A DNA stretch of 64,000 nucleotides from UBA11524 sp045132495 (lineage in GTDB: Bacteria; Bacillota; Clostridia; Christensenellales; Aristaeellaceae). This document shows, one piece after another, positions 1-8,944 of the stretch. The notes beneath the pieces were generated by a model. The model searched no databases. It saw nothing but the letters and a program-made list of their open reading frames with translations, and was not told the origin of the DNA. Within the stretch, counting starts at the first letter, position 1; every line of letters begins with the position of its first letter. The translations under genes and the position numbers were made by a program. Location: NCBI GenBank assembly GCA_045132495.1, contig JBGUSK010000097.1:1-64000 (forward strand), written 5' to 3'.

Positions 1-1840
1 GCATCTTCAGCACCTGGCGGGCATTTGCGTTCAGCGTTTGCGGGCGGATGGCGCTCATGGGCAGGAAGGTCGCGCGGCCGAAGCGGTTCTGGCGGAGGTA
101 GTTGATGAGCTCCTTCGCCGTTTCTTCGGTGTCGGTGACGATGTTCTGCTGCGCCGCGCCCAGGGCCATGTCAATGGCGGTTTCGTACTGCTGGGGGACG
201 TGCATCAGCTGGGCCAGCACGCCCTTGACGCCCTTCATATTCCGCTGGGATGCGTACTGCACTGCGCGGCGGACGGCCTGATTGTAGCCCTCCATGTCGC
301 GGACCATTTCGGTCAGCACGCCATGGCGGGACTGGGCTGCATGCAGCTTGGCGGAGAGCTCCTCTGCACGGCTGCGCTGGTGATTCAGTGCTGCATCGTG
401 GGTGTTGAATTCAGCCACGCGTTCAGCATGGGCCTGCTGGAGCTCTTCCTGATGCTGCTGCTCCATTTGAACCTGTCCGCGGGCCTCTTCAGCCTCCTGC
501 ACCAGCTCGGCTTCCTGCTCGTGAAGCTTTTCCGCAGAGGCCTCGATCTCTGCCAGTCGGGCTGTCATCTGACCCTGCATGGTGGTCAGGCGGGTCTGCT
601 GGTTTTTCACGTCGGAAACGCGGTTCATCGCGCTGATGACGGCGGCCTTGTGGGCTTCAAGGGCCTCGTCGGCCTCAGTCTCTTCGGTCTGCAGGCGCTC
701 CATGTCGGATTGCGCCTTTGCCAGCACGTCCTCGGCGGACTTGATGAGGTTTTCCTGGGCGGTGACCTCCTCCTGGCTTGCGCCAAAGGAAGCCTCCAGC
801 TCCTTCAGGCGCGCCTCCGCATCGGATTGCTCTGCCGTGATGCGGTCGCGGTTTTCCTTGCGGGTCTCCTGGCGGGAGCGCAGGGCAGACAGCTGCTCCT
901 GGCATTCGTGGACGCGCTCGGCGCACTCCATCAATTCCGCCCGGGCGGCGGAAATTTTCTCGTCCAGCTCGGCGATGTTCTCCTGGGTCAGGTCGCGCTG
1001 GGCGGTTTTGTTCTGGATGGCTGTCTCGCAGTCGCTCAGGATGGTCGCAAGGGTCATCAGTTCGCTGTCCAGCTCAGCCAGACGATTGCGCGCCCGGTCG
1101 GAGCGGATGAGGAACAGATTCATATCCAGATGCTTGAGTTCTTCGGCGTACTCCATATAGAGGCGGGCGTTGCGGCTCTGCTCCTCCAGGGGGCCGAGAC
1201 GGCGGGTGAGCTCCTCCAGGATATCATCCAGGCGCTCGACGTTTTCCAGCGTGCGCTGGAGCTTCTTGTCCGCTTCCTCCTTGCGTGCGCGGAACTTGAC
1301 GATGCCGGCGGCCTCCTCGAAGACCTGGCGGCGATCCTCCGACTTGCGGGACAGGATCTCGTCAATGCGGCCCTGGCCGATGATGGAGTAGCCTTCCTTG
1401 CCGATGCCGGTATCGCGGAACAGATCGATGATGTCCCTCAGGCGGCATGCGGCGCGGTTGAGGAAGTACTCGCTCTCGCCGTTGCGGTAGACGCGGCGGG
1501 TCACCATGACCTCCGCATTCTGCATGGGGAGCTGGCCGTCCTCGTTATCGAAGATCAGCGACACCTCGCAGTAGGAGAGGGGCTTTCTCTTCTGAGTGCC
1601 GTTGAAGATGACGTCCGACATGGACGCGCCGCGAAGGGTCTTCGCACTCTGTTCACCCAGCACCCAGCGAACTGCGTCGCCGATGTTGCTCTTGCCTGAG
1701 CCGTTGGGGCCCACGATGCCCGTAATGCCCTCGTCAAAGACGATCTCCGTCCGCTGGGCAAAGGACTTGAACCCGTACAGCTCCAGTTTCTTTAACCGCA
1801 GGGTCTCCGCCCCCTTTCTCTGTATCCTGTCAATAATCAT
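1..1840 (-). CDS. smc: Chromosome segregation protein SMC, N-terminal part (runs off window)
   Basis: Structural-maintenance-of-chromosomes ATPase that compacts and segregates DNA with ScpA/ScpB. Reading leftward, the N-terminal ABC head begins LKKLELYGFKSFA and has a Walker A loop GPNGSGKSN at about residues 40-48. It is followed by the Q-loop region (GQGRIDEILS), a long Glu/Gln/Lys-rich coiled coil and the start of the hinge (GVLAQLMHVPQQYETAIDMA). The C-terminal half lies outside the window. The first in-frame ATG (1840) has a poor ribosome site and adds 13 residues before the usual family start. A CTG at 1801 follows an AAGGGGGCGGAG sequence and matches the family N-terminus better, so the true start is uncertain. 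Confidence 0.95.
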   Translation of the reverse strand, partial: MIIDRIQRKGAETLRLKKLELYGFKSFAQRTEIVFDEGITGIVGPNGSGKSNIGDAVRWVLGEQSAKTLRGASMSDVIFNGTQKRKPLSYCEVSLIFDNEDGQLPMQNAEVMVTRRVYRNGESEYFLNRAACRLRDIIDLFRDTGIGKEGYSIIGQGRIDEILSRKSEDRRQVFEEAAGIVKFRARKEEADKKLQRTLENVERLDDILEELTRRLGPLEEQSRNARLYMEYAEELKHLDMNLFLIRSDRARNRLAELDSELMTLATILSDCETAIQNKTAQRDLTQENIAELDEKISAARAELMECAERVHECQEQLSALRSRQETRKENRDRITAEQSDAEARLKELEASFGASQEEVTAQENLIKSAEDVLAKAQSDMERLQTEETEADEALEAHKAAVISAMNRVSDVKNQQTRLTTMQGQMTARLAEIEASAEKLHEQEAELVQEAEEARGQVQMEQQHQEELQQAHAERVAEFNTHDAALNHQRSRAEELSAKLHAAQSRHGVLTEMVRDMEGYNQAVRRAVQYASQRNMKGVKGVLAQLMHVPQQYETAIDMALGAAQQNIVTDTEETAKELINYLRQNRFGRATFLPMSAIRPQTLNANARQVLKM

Positions 1841-1911
1841 TCAGCCATACTTGACCAACTTACAGTATAACATAAAAGAGGCGATTCGTCTATTTTTTTC
1901 TTCAACAAATG

Positions 1912-1940
1912 TTGCATTCCGGGGTGGATTGTGCTATCAT
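1912..1940 (+). promoter_or_regulatory. Sigma-A-type promoter of the YczE-like gene
   Basis: TTGCAT (1912-1917), a 17-bp spacer and TATCAT (1935-1940), about 34 bp upstream of the ATG at 1974. Confidence 0.6.
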
Positions 1941-1973
1941 TTGCGGGAATTTTGCATTTCCGGAGGAATCTCC

Positions 1974-2624
1974 ATGCTTAAGAAGCTCTCCAACCACCTG
2001 TTCTGCCAGCCCCGCATGGGCCGCCGCATCCCCGTGCTGGTGCTGAGCGTCATCATGATGGGCATGTGCATTGCCTTTTTTGAGAAGGCCCGCGTGGGCA
2101 CTGACCCCTGCACGGTGTTCAACCTGTCCATGGCGCAGAATGTCCTGCACTGGCAGAACCTCGGCACCTGGCAGCTGATTTTCAACACCGTGCTGCTGAT
2201 CGTAATCCTCCTGCTCCGGGAGGGACGCTGCATCGGTCTTGGCTCGCTGGCGAACATGGTGCTGGTGGGGTATTCCCGCGATTTCTTCAAGCCCATCGTT
2301 GAAATGCTCCTCCCTGGCGAGGTGGAATCCCTGCTGGTGCGCGGCGCAGTTTTCGTTCCGGCGATGGCGCTGTTCCTGGTTGCCGTGGCCTTCTACATGG
2401 TGGTGGATCTGGGCACCGCCCCCTATGACGCCATGTCGCAGATCATCGCCCGCCGCCTGCCGAAGGTATCCTTCGCTGTGGTGCGCGTCTGCTATGATAT
2501 TGCCGCAACGGTCATCGGCTTCCTCCTGGGCGGACAGGTCGGTGTTTTCACCGTCCTGAGCTGCTTCTTCCTCGGGCCGGTGATCTCCGCCATCGCCGCC
2601 AAATTCAAACCCTTCTTCAACTGA
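1974..2624 (+). CDS. YczE/YitT-like multi-pass membrane protein
   Basis: Integral membrane protein of about 216 residues with five or more hydrophobic segments (VLVLSVIMMGMCIAFF, LIFNTVLLIVILLL, AVFVPAMALFLVAVAFYMVV and others). The pattern 'VGTDPCTVFN' in the first half and 'LGTAPYDAMSQIIA' in the second is characteristic of the YczE/YyaS group. The repeated G-T-x-P motif suggests an internal duplication. Substrate is unknown. The ATG at 1974 is chosen because CCGGAGGAATCTCC precedes it; the open frame extends upstream into smc but without a better start. It is divergent from smc and followed by its own terminator, so it is probably monocistronic. Confidence 0.85.
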   Translation: MLKKLSNHLFCQPRMGRRIPVLVLSVIMMGMCIAFFEKARVGTDPCTVFNLSMAQNVLHWQNLGTWQLIFNTVLLIVILLLREGRCIGLGSLANMVLVGYSRDFFKPIVEMLLPGEVESLLVRGAVFVPAMALFLVAVAFYMVVDLGTAPYDAMSQIIARRLPKVSFAVVRVCYDIAATVIGFLLGGQVGVFTVLSCFFLGPVISAIAAKFKPFFN

Positions 2625-2633
2625 ACACACCAA

Positions 2634-2663
2634 GAGCCGCTTCCGGTATGGAGGCGGCTTTTC
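2634..2663 (+). terminator. Rho-independent terminator after the YczE-like gene
   Basis: AGCCGCTTCC and GGAGGCGGCT form a stem, followed by TTTT, 9 bp after the stop codon. Confidence 0.75.
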
Positions 2664-2977
2664 GTATGCAGGGATATCCTTTGCTACGGTATTTGTTTCA
2701 GGGGCACGAAAGAGCTGCTTTGCAAATGTCTGTTAACAAAGAAATTGTCAGCATGCCCGACGGATCATTCCATGCCAGCAATCCGGTGAAAGAACGGTCT
2801 GCTCCTTTGCGGCTGCGTGAGCTGTTTCTCGAATCCGGCGGATTCGAGAAGGGCGCGTGTGGCGAAAAAGAGGCGAAGCCTCCGCTGCGGCGCGGAGGTC
2901 TCCGACGGGGAGGGGCCTCCGCGGCCCCTTCCATCCCCCGCAAGGGTCTTAGACCCTTGACCCTTTTTCCGCCTCCG
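2664..2977. repeat. Intergenic region holding dispersed hairpin repeat (family R1, copy 1)
   Basis: No convincing gene lies here. The core at 2907-2968 carries nested inverted repeats: GGGGCCTCCGCGGCCCC, then GCAAGGGTCTTAGACCCTTG, then a T-run. Read on the minus strand it matches the block at 15809-15877 in order and sequence: GGCGGA, AAAAGGGTCAAGGG, a short loop, CCCTTGC, GG-rich, then a GGGGC/GCCCC hairpin. A further imperfect repeat (GAATCCGGCGGATTC) sits at about 2831. Two structured copies in one window indicate a dispersed REP-like element. Copy 1 may also terminate yunB or block read-through. Confidence 0.6.
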
Positions 2978-3643
2978 TCAGGGTACCAAGTCCAGCATAT
3001 CCATATCCTCTCCTACATCCGTGAAGGTATCTGGCACTTCACCCACAATAATACTCTCTGCCATTGCCACCTGCGTGGTGGCTTCCACCATCTGCGCCCC
3101 CGTGGGGATCACCAGCTGCACCTGCGCCGTCAATGCCAGTGACACCCGATGCCGCGTCTGATTGATCCCTGCCGTCTGGAAATCCGTATGAAATTCCGCA
3201 TGCACGCTCCCCACTGGCAGAATCCGCACCTCGATCTTCGGCCCCGCCCCTGCAAACAGTGTCAGCCCCACCGCGCTGCCCAATGGCACCCGCACCGCCT
3301 GATCCCGCGTTGATTGCAGCCGAGCCTGCGCCAACAGGCTCACCTGCGCCGCCAGACGGTTCATCTCCGGCGTGTTCGCCTGAATCAGCCGCACTTGTCC
3401 GTCTCCGTCCGCAGTGACGTGCATCAGGCTGTCATACGTCGCCTCTCCCGTGGAAAGCAGCTCCGTCGCGGCCTCGTTGAGGATGCGCACTGCCATCGCC
3501 CGGGCCTGCGCCTGCGCCAGGGACAGCACAACCTTCGTCAGATTCCGCTCCACCAGCAGCACGCCGCCTGCGATCAGCGCAAAACACAGCAGCAGGCACG
3601 ACGTCACTACCTTCCGGCGGAGTTTGAAAAAACGTGCAGTCAT
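2978..3643 (-). CDS. yunB: Sporulation protein YunB
   Basis: YunB family protein, 221 residues, a forespore-engulfment sporulation factor in Bacillus. One N-terminal membrane anchor (VVTSCLLLCFALIAGGVLL) is followed by an extracytoplasmic domain. It contains the family features 'ARAMAVRILNEAATELL', 'VPLGSAVGLTLFAGAGPKIEVRILPVGSV' and 'FQTAGINQTRHRVSLALTAQVQLVIP'. The start at 3643 (MTARFFKLRRK) follows a GGAGGGCGGGAA ribosome site; the open frame could extend upstream to 3715 but without a site. It is divergent from the penicillin-binding protein gene. It supports an endospore-forming ancestry for this genome. Confidence 0.9.
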   Translation of the reverse strand: MTARFFKLRRKVVTSCLLLCFALIAGGVLLVERNLTKVVLSLAQAQARAMAVRILNEAATELLSTGEATYDSLMHVTADGDGQVRLIQANTPEMNRLAAQVSLLAQARLQSTRDQAVRVPLGSAVGLTLFAGAGPKIEVRILPVGSVHAEFHTDFQTAGINQTRHRVSLALTAQVQLVIPTGAQMVEATTQVAMAESIIVGEVPDTFTDVGEDMDMLDLVP

Positions 3644-3699
3644 TTCCCGCCCTCCTTCGTTATATGTTTGAAAGCTGTGTGAGAGCTTCTTGCAAACGG

Positions 3700-3728
3700 T
3701 TGTCTGAGCAGACAATTCGTGCTATAAT
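3700..3728 (+). promoter_or_regulatory. Promoter of the penicillin-binding protein gene
   Basis: TTGTCT (3700-3705), a 17-bp spacer and a perfect TATAAT (3723-3728), 58 bp upstream of the chosen TTG start. Confidence 0.75.
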
Positions 3729-3786
3729 TATTCTGATGGAGTATACCATTATGCCGGATATCCTTGAACCACAGGAGGCATTGACC

Positions 3787-6564
3787 TTGAAGAAGGACCG
3801 CAAGCGCCGCGTTTTGGACACGGCGGATGATCTCGAATTGCAGGACTGGGCGCCGGAAGGCCCCATCTTTACCAATGATGACTGGAAGCAGGACTCGCAG
3901 GAGCTGTATCTGGAAGAGGAGGAGAAAGTTTATCCTCACTCCATCTTCAGGCCCCGCGTCAAGCAGCCCAACTTTATCCTCAGCGTGCTGGTGAATGCAG
4001 TGCGCATCCTTTTCGTGCTGATTCTGGTGGGCGGACTGGCCCTGGTGGGCGCGGTGGTCGGCATCGCCAAGGGCTATGTGGAAACCGCCCCTTCCCTTGA
4101 CCTTGCCGCGCTGGATGAACAGGCGCAGACCTCTTTTATCTACGACGCCAACGGGAATCTCATCACCGAATACAAGGGCATTGAGAATCGTGTCATGGTA
4201 TCCATTGATGCCATGCCCAAATATCTTCAGCAGGCCTTCGTCGCCGTGGAGGACGCTCGCTTCTACACCCATGACGGCGTGGATCTGAAGCGTATTGTGG
4301 GTGCGTTCGTGTCCAACCTGACCTCGTCCTCCACCCAGGGCGGGTCCACCATCACCCAGCAGCTGATCAAGAATACGCTGCTGTCTTCCGAGCAGAGCTA
4401 CAAACGCAAGATCCAGGAGGCCTATCTGGCTTTGCAGCTGGAGACCACCTACACCAAGGACGAGATCCTTGAGTGCTACCTGAACACCATCTGGCTGGGC
4501 GAAAGCTACTACGGCGTGCAGACTGCGGCGGAGGGCTACTTTGGCAAGCAGCTGCATCAGCTGACGCTGCGCGAGTGCGCCATCCTCGCGGGCACCTGCA
4601 ATTCCCCCTATTACTACAACCCCCGCCGCAACTACTACACCCGTCAGAAGGAGGGCGTGGATTATCCCGCCATCACCAACAACCGCACGGATTATGTCCT
4701 GCGGTGCATGTATGAGAACCAGTTCATCACCTACGAGCAGTATCAGGAGGCGCTGAACCCCGCCACGGCGAACGTTCTGCGCACCGACCCCAACACCGGC
4801 AGCGGCATGTATGCCCACGCCCATTATGTGGAATACGCCGTGGGAGAAGTGATCGATATCTTCCTTGAGCTGCGCGGCCTGCCGGATACCGCTGCCAACC
4901 GCTCTGCGATGGAAAATGAGCTGCGCACCGGCGGCTACCGAGTGCAGCTGGCCATCGACCCGGAGATCCAGCAGACCGTGCAGGATACCATCTCCAACTG
5001 GACGAAGTACCCCTCCCTGCGCGACCCCTCGGACAAGGTGATGCGTTCCTCCAACGGCGACGGCACCTATACCGAGACCATCCAGCCCCAGGCGGCAGCG
5101 GTGGTCATCGACTACCACACGGGCGAGATCAAGGCCATCATCGGCTCCCGCAACGAACCCACCGTAAAGAAGACCCTCAACCGCGCCACGGACATGAAGA
5201 TGCCCGTCGGCTCCTCCATCAAGCCCATCGCGGTGTATGCTCCGGCGATCGAACTGGGCGCATCTCCGGCCTCCATCGTGAGCAATATGCCTCTGCCCAT
5301 CCCGGGCTGGAAGGACTCGAAGGGCCGCGATTCCTGGCCGCAGAACTACGGCGGCAGCTATTACGCCGGCCCGCAGACGCTGCGCAAGGCCCTCGTCAAC
5401 TCCCATAACACCGCCGCCGCCCAGACCCTGATGACCATGGTCGGCGTGGACCGCTCGGTAGACTTCCTCCATCGCCTGGGCATTGATGACGATCACATCG
5501 ACGCCACGCCCTTCGGTTTGTCCCTTGGCTCCAGCGGCATCACGCCGCTTCAGATGACGGCGGCCTTCGGCGTGCTGGCCAACGGCGGCGTGTATCAGGA
5601 GCCCATCAGCGTGCTGGGCATTTCCGACAGCGAGGGCAATGTGGTCTGGGACGGACACGCCCAGCAGGAACGCCGCCGCGTCTTCTCCGAATCCACCGCG
5701 TACCTGGTGGTGGATATGCTCAAGGACGCAGTGAAGTCCGGTACGGGCACCTCCGCGAAGATCTCCGGGCAGACCGTCGCCGGCAAGACCGGCACTAACT
5801 CCGACCAGAAGGGCGTGTTCTTCTCCGGTATGACGGGGTATTACGCATCCTCCATCTGGGTCGGGCATGACAATTACAAGGCCCTGTCCTCCAAGACAAC
5901 GGGCTCCTCCGCCGCTGCGCCCCTGTGGCAGGCTTACATGAAGAAGATCCATTCCGGGTTGTCCAACAAGGACATCCTGGACGGCAATCCCTCCGAGTAC
6001 GGCCTGACGAAGGTGACGACCTGCGCTGTCTCCGGACAGCTGGCGACCTCTGCCTGCCGCAACGACGCCATGGGCTACGGCGTGGTGACGGACTACTGGG
6101 CCAGCGGCACTGCCCCCACCGTCCACTGCCAGATGCACACCACCCAGCGCATCTGCCTGGACAGCGGCATGCCCGCCACTGCCTATTGCTGGAGCGTGGA
6201 GGAAAAGGGCGTGCTCTCCATTCCCTACGGTCATCCGCTGTACCAGTTCCTGGGTACCCAGTATGAGGACGTGCTGATCGAGTATCTGGGATCCTCTGCC
6301 GTGTATGGCTCCAGGGGCACCTGCACCTGGCACACCTCCTATCAGGAGAGCACCACGGTGGAAAACACCCTCATCCCTGACGCTTTGATGCTGCTGGCAC
6401 AGGCGCAAAATCAGCTCATCACCATGGATGTGTACAGCGTTGCGTACTCAAACCTGCAAAGCGCCATCACGAACCTGCAGTATGTGATCGGGCAGTCGAA
6501 CCCCAGCCAGTCCGAGGTTGCGATGGCGATGGCCCAGTTGACCCAGGCCATGTCGGGGTACTGA
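3787..6564 (+). CDS. Class A penicillin-binding protein (bifunctional glycosyltransferase/transpeptidase)
   Basis: Bifunctional peptidoglycan synthase of about 925 residues. A cytoplasmic acidic N-terminus and one membrane helix (LFVLILVGGLALVGAVVGIA) precede a GT51 glycosyltransferase domain containing VAVEDARFYTHDGVD, with catalytic Glu near residue 150, and QGGSTITQQLIKN. The transpeptidase domain has SxxK as GSSIKP near residue 475, SHN near 538 and KTGT near 668. A roughly 150-residue tail rich in Cys, Ser and Thr follows the catalytic domain. Start: a TTG at 3787 sits 8 bp after AGGAGG (3773-3778). An ATG at 3739 in the same frame lacks a site. The next gene starts 3 bp after the stop and may be translationally coupled. 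Confidence 0.93.
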   Translation: MKKDRKRRVLDTADDLELQDWAPEGPIFTNDDWKQDSQELYLEEEEKVYPHSIFRPRVKQPNFILSVLVNAVRILFVLILVGGLALVGAVVGIAKGYVETAPSLDLAALDEQAQTSFIYDANGNLITEYKGIENRVMVSIDAMPKYLQQAFVAVEDARFYTHDGVDLKRIVGAFVSNLTSSSTQGGSTITQQLIKNTLLSSEQSYKRKIQEAYLALQLETTYTKDEILECYLNTIWLGESYYGVQTAAEGYFGKQLHQLTLRECAILAGTCNSPYYYNPRRNYYTRQKEGVDYPAITNNRTDYVLRCMYENQFITYEQYQEALNPATANVLRTDPNTGSGMYAHAHYVEYAVGEVIDIFLELRGLPDTAANRSAMENELRTGGYRVQLAIDPEIQQTVQDTISNWTKYPSLRDPSDKVMRSSNGDGTYTETIQPQAAAVVIDYHTGEIKAIIGSRNEPTVKKTLNRATDMKMPVGSSIKPIAVYAPAIELGASPASIVSNMPLPIPGWKDSKGRDSWPQNYGGSYYAGPQTLRKALVNSHNTAAAQTLMTMVGVDRSVDFLHRLGIDDDHIDATPFGLSLGSSGITPLQMTAAFGVLANGGVYQEPISVLGISDSEGNVVWDGHAQQERRRVFSESTAYLVVDMLKDAVKSGTGTSAKISGQTVAGKTGTNSDQKGVFFSGMTGYYASSIWVGHDNYKALSSKTTGSSAAAPLWQAYMKKIHSGLSNKDILDGNPSEYGLTKVTTCAVSGQLATSACRNDAMGYGVVTDYWASGTAPTVHCQMHTTQRICLDSGMPATAYCWSVEEKGVLSIPYGHPLYQFLGTQYEDVLIEYLGSSAVYGSRGTCTWHTSYQESTTVENTLIPDALMLLAQAQNQLITMDVYSVAYSNLQSAITNLQYVIGQSNPSQSEVAMAMAQLTQAMSGY

Positions 6565-6567
6565 TGC

Positions 6568-6924
6568 ATGGAAAGAATCATCGAAGCCATCAGTACCCTG
6601 CGCGCGCCTTTGCAGCAGGGAGAATACGACCTGCACCGCCTGGTGATGGATGCGCTGGACGCAGGCGGCGTCCCCTGGGAGCACGAGGTCAAGCTTGCTC
6701 CACGATGCCGCATTGACCTGATGTGCGGCGGCGTGGGCATCGAAATCAAGCGCGGCAAGGTCGAAAGGGCCCGCATCCTTGAGCAGCTGCGGAAGTACGC
6801 GGAATGCGAGCAGGTGGAAGGGCTGATCCTTGTCACCGAGAAGACTGTGCCGGTGCCCCATGCGATCTACGGCAAGCCTGTCAGGCTGATCTGCCTGAAC
6901 CGGCTGTGGGGGATCGCGCTGTGA
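6568..6924 (+). CDS. Small PD-(D/E)XK nuclease-fold protein
   Basis: A 118-residue protein with a candidate restriction-endonuclease-fold core: WEHEVKL (Glu38/Glu40), then CRIDLMCGGVGIEIKRGK giving Asp50...Glu59-Ile-Lys61, followed by an amphipathic helix (ERARILEQLRKYAE) and a strand GLILVTEK. This D-x8-E-x-K spacing is typical of PD-(D/E)XK proteins; nuclease activity itself is inferred. The ATG lies 3 bp after the penicillin-binding protein stop, with only a weak ribosome site. A SNF2 helicase follows after a repeat block. No closer family was recognised. Confidence 0.7.
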   Translation: MERIIEAISTLRAPLQQGEYDLHRLVMDALDAGGVPWEHEVKLAPRCRIDLMCGGVGIEIKRGKVERARILEQLRKYAECEQVEGLILVTEKTVPVPHAIYGKPVRLICLNRLWGIAL

Positions 6925-6925
6925 G

Positions 6926-7042
6926 AACCCCCTCAGTCGCCTTGCGGCGACAGCTCCCCCCAAGGGGGCGCCTCAGTTAGATGCCGCGCAGCCAAAAGGC
7001 TCCCCCTTGGGGGGAGCTCCCGCGACAGCGGGTGAGGGGGGT
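6926..7042. repeat. Two dispersed hairpin repeats (family R2) in inverted, back-to-back order
   Basis: 6926-6973 reads CCCCCTCAGTCGCCTTGCGG...AGCTCCCCCCAAGGGGGCGCCT. 6979-7042 is its reverse-complement relative: GCCAAAAGGCTCCCCC, hairpin, GGGGGAGCTCCCGCGACAGC, then GGTGAGGGGG. Further R2 copies lie at 9563-9704, and hairpin-only versions at 33881-33908 and 41578-41606. Each unit is a GGCTCCCC/GGGGAGCC hairpin flanked by a second small hairpin and a G-rich end. Confidence 0.7.
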
Positions 7043-7075
7043 CTTTCCCCGATACCTACAACGGAGCATATACAA

Positions 7076-8875
7076 ATGGACTACGAAATGGATTACCTCG
7101 ACGAGCTGCTTTTTGACCAGCCCGAGGAAGACAATGATTTTGACCTCCTCCCGGCCTACCTCCGGGAGCCGCCCACGCCCAGCCGCACCTACGGCACCCT
7201 CTCCTACAACCGGCGCAGCAAGTGCTGGACGGTGAAGGCTGACCCGGCTGTGACGGAAATGTGCAAGCGGCTCTTCCCCGGCAGCGCGGGCAGCAAGCGG
7301 GGCGAGGCACGCTTCACGGCCCATCGCCGCATGGTGGGCGACCTCATGTGGCTGATGCTGCGCTATCCGCTGGAAATCAATCCCCGCGACCGGGCCCTGT
7401 GGGACAAGTCCGTCCAGGATGCGCGGGATCACGCCGTCCGCAAGGCCATCGCATCCCGGCTGCCCGAACGCATGACGCCCCCGGAGGGTACCTTTACCGG
7501 AGAACTGCGTCCCTTCCAGCAGGAAGGCCTGGCCTTCCTCATGCAGCATGACCGCTGCCTTCTGGCGGACGAAATGGGCCTGGGCAAAACGGTGCAGGCG
7601 CTTTCCTACCTGGCCAGCACGGATTCCTTCCCGGCGCTGGTGATCCCCCCGGCCCACCTGACCCGAAACTGGCAGGAGGAAGCCTCCCGTTTCCTGCGTC
7701 TCCACGGGGAGAAGCCCCGCATCCATGTCATCAAGGGCCTGAAGCCCTACGACTTGCCTGAGGCGGATATCTACATCATGCACTACCTCCTCCTTCGCGG
7801 CTGGAAGGAAGTGCTGCCGACCCTCGGCTTCAAAGCCGTCATCTTTGACGAGGTGCAGGAGCTGCGCCACACCGGCACGGAGAAATACTCCGCTGCATCG
7901 CTGCTGTCGGAAAGCTGCGAGCGGGTGATTGGCCTCAGCGGCACGCCCATCTACAACACCGGCGGCGAGATCTGGAACGTCATCAACATCCTGGATTATC
8001 ATTTCCTGGGCGACTGGGAAAGCTTCTCCCGGGAATGGTGCTACGGCTACGGCAACGCCATCGTTGTCAAGCCAGCCCTTCTGGGCGACTACCTGCGCCA
8101 GGAGGGGCTGATGCTCCGCCGGACGAAGCAGGAAGTCCTCAAGGAGCTGCCGCCCAAACGCCGCGCTGTGCAGGAGCTGGACTGGAACGACAAGCTCTAC
8201 GCCCAGCTGATGGCGCCGGTGCTGCCGGACGTGGTCCGCTGGAAAACCGACGGCACCCTCACCGCGTCCGCCCGCGCCATGCTGGAGGAGTCGATCTCCC
8301 AGCACGTCCGTCAGGCCACGGGCATCGCCAAGGCGCCCTATGTGTGCCAGTTTGTGCGCGCGCTGCTGGACTCCGGCGAGAAGGTGCTGCTCTTTGCCCA
8401 TCATCATGCCGTCATGGACACCTACAAGCAGGAGCTGAAGCACTACCGGCCCGGCTTCATCACCGGGCGGGAGACCATCGCCGCCAAGGCCGACGCGGTG
8501 GAGCGCTTCATGTCCGGCAAGACTGACGTGCTGTGCATCAGCCTTCGCGCGGCCAGCGGCCTGAATCTGCAGAGGGCCACCTGCGTGGTTTTCGGCGAGC
8601 TGGACTGGTCGCCGGCGGTGCATTCTCAGGCGGAGGATCGTGCCCACCGCATGGGCCAGGAGGACAGCCTGCTGTGCTACTACCTGGTCGCCCCCCAGGG
8701 CTCTGACGCTGCCATGCAGGAGGCGCTGGGCCTGAAGGTCAGCCAGTTTGTGGGCCTCATGGGCGACACGCCCGTGTCTGCGGCGGAATCCGCTGAGGCT
8801 GCCCACCAGGCCCGCAAGCATGTGGAGATGATCGCCGCGCAGATGGAGGGGTCTTCGCCCCTTCTCTCGCGATGA
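7076..8875 (+). CDS. SNF2-family DNA helicase/translocase (SMARCAL1-like)
   Basis: Superfamily 2 double-stranded DNA translocase, 599 residues. An N-terminal region of about 140 residues precedes motif I 'LLADEMGLGKT' (about residues 160-170), motif Ia 'ALVIPPAHLTRNW', motif II 'VIFDEVQEL' (DEVQ in place of DEAH), motif III 'GLSGTPIYN', motif V 'ISLRAASGLNLQ' and motif VI 'QAEDRAHRMGQ'. The annealing-helicase type 'AEDRAHRMGQ' places it with bacterial SMARCAL1-like proteins; no zinc finger or nuclease domain is fused. Start ATG 7076 has ACGGAG 9 bp upstream. The neighbouring small PD-(D/E)XK protein could act with it, as such pairs often occur together in mobile elements; this is inference. 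Confidence 0.88.
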   Translation: MDYEMDYLDELLFDQPEEDNDFDLLPAYLREPPTPSRTYGTLSYNRRSKCWTVKADPAVTEMCKRLFPGSAGSKRGEARFTAHRRMVGDLMWLMLRYPLEINPRDRALWDKSVQDARDHAVRKAIASRLPERMTPPEGTFTGELRPFQQEGLAFLMQHDRCLLADEMGLGKTVQALSYLASTDSFPALVIPPAHLTRNWQEEASRFLRLHGEKPRIHVIKGLKPYDLPEADIYIMHYLLLRGWKEVLPTLGFKAVIFDEVQELRHTGTEKYSAASLLSESCERVIGLSGTPIYNTGGEIWNVINILDYHFLGDWESFSREWCYGYGNAIVVKPALLGDYLRQEGLMLRRTKQEVLKELPPKRRAVQELDWNDKLYAQLMAPVLPDVVRWKTDGTLTASARAMLEESISQHVRQATGIAKAPYVCQFVRALLDSGEKVLLFAHHHAVMDTYKQELKHYRPGFITGRETIAAKADAVERFMSGKTDVLCISLRAASGLNLQRATCVVFGELDWSPAVHSQAEDRAHRMGQEDSLLCYYLVAPQGSDAAMQEALGLKVSQFVGLMGDTPVSAAESAEAAHQARKHVEMIAAQMEGSSPLLSR

Positions 8876-8944
8876 GGCTGACTTTTCTCTCCATGATGCA
8901 CACGCGTGTTCATTGCAGGTGAACGGTATATATGGAGGAATACC

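Noticed and set aside
38..1699. Long plus-strand open frame of 553 codons
   Set aside because: Antisense to smc, whose protein motifs are clear on the minus strand; GC-rich codon bias creates open shadow frames.
2648..3142. 164-codon plus-strand frame
   Set aside because: Runs through the R1 repeat and antisense to yunB; low-complexity translation.
3640..6408. 922-codon minus-strand frame
   Set aside because: Antisense to the class A penicillin-binding protein; no recognisable domains.
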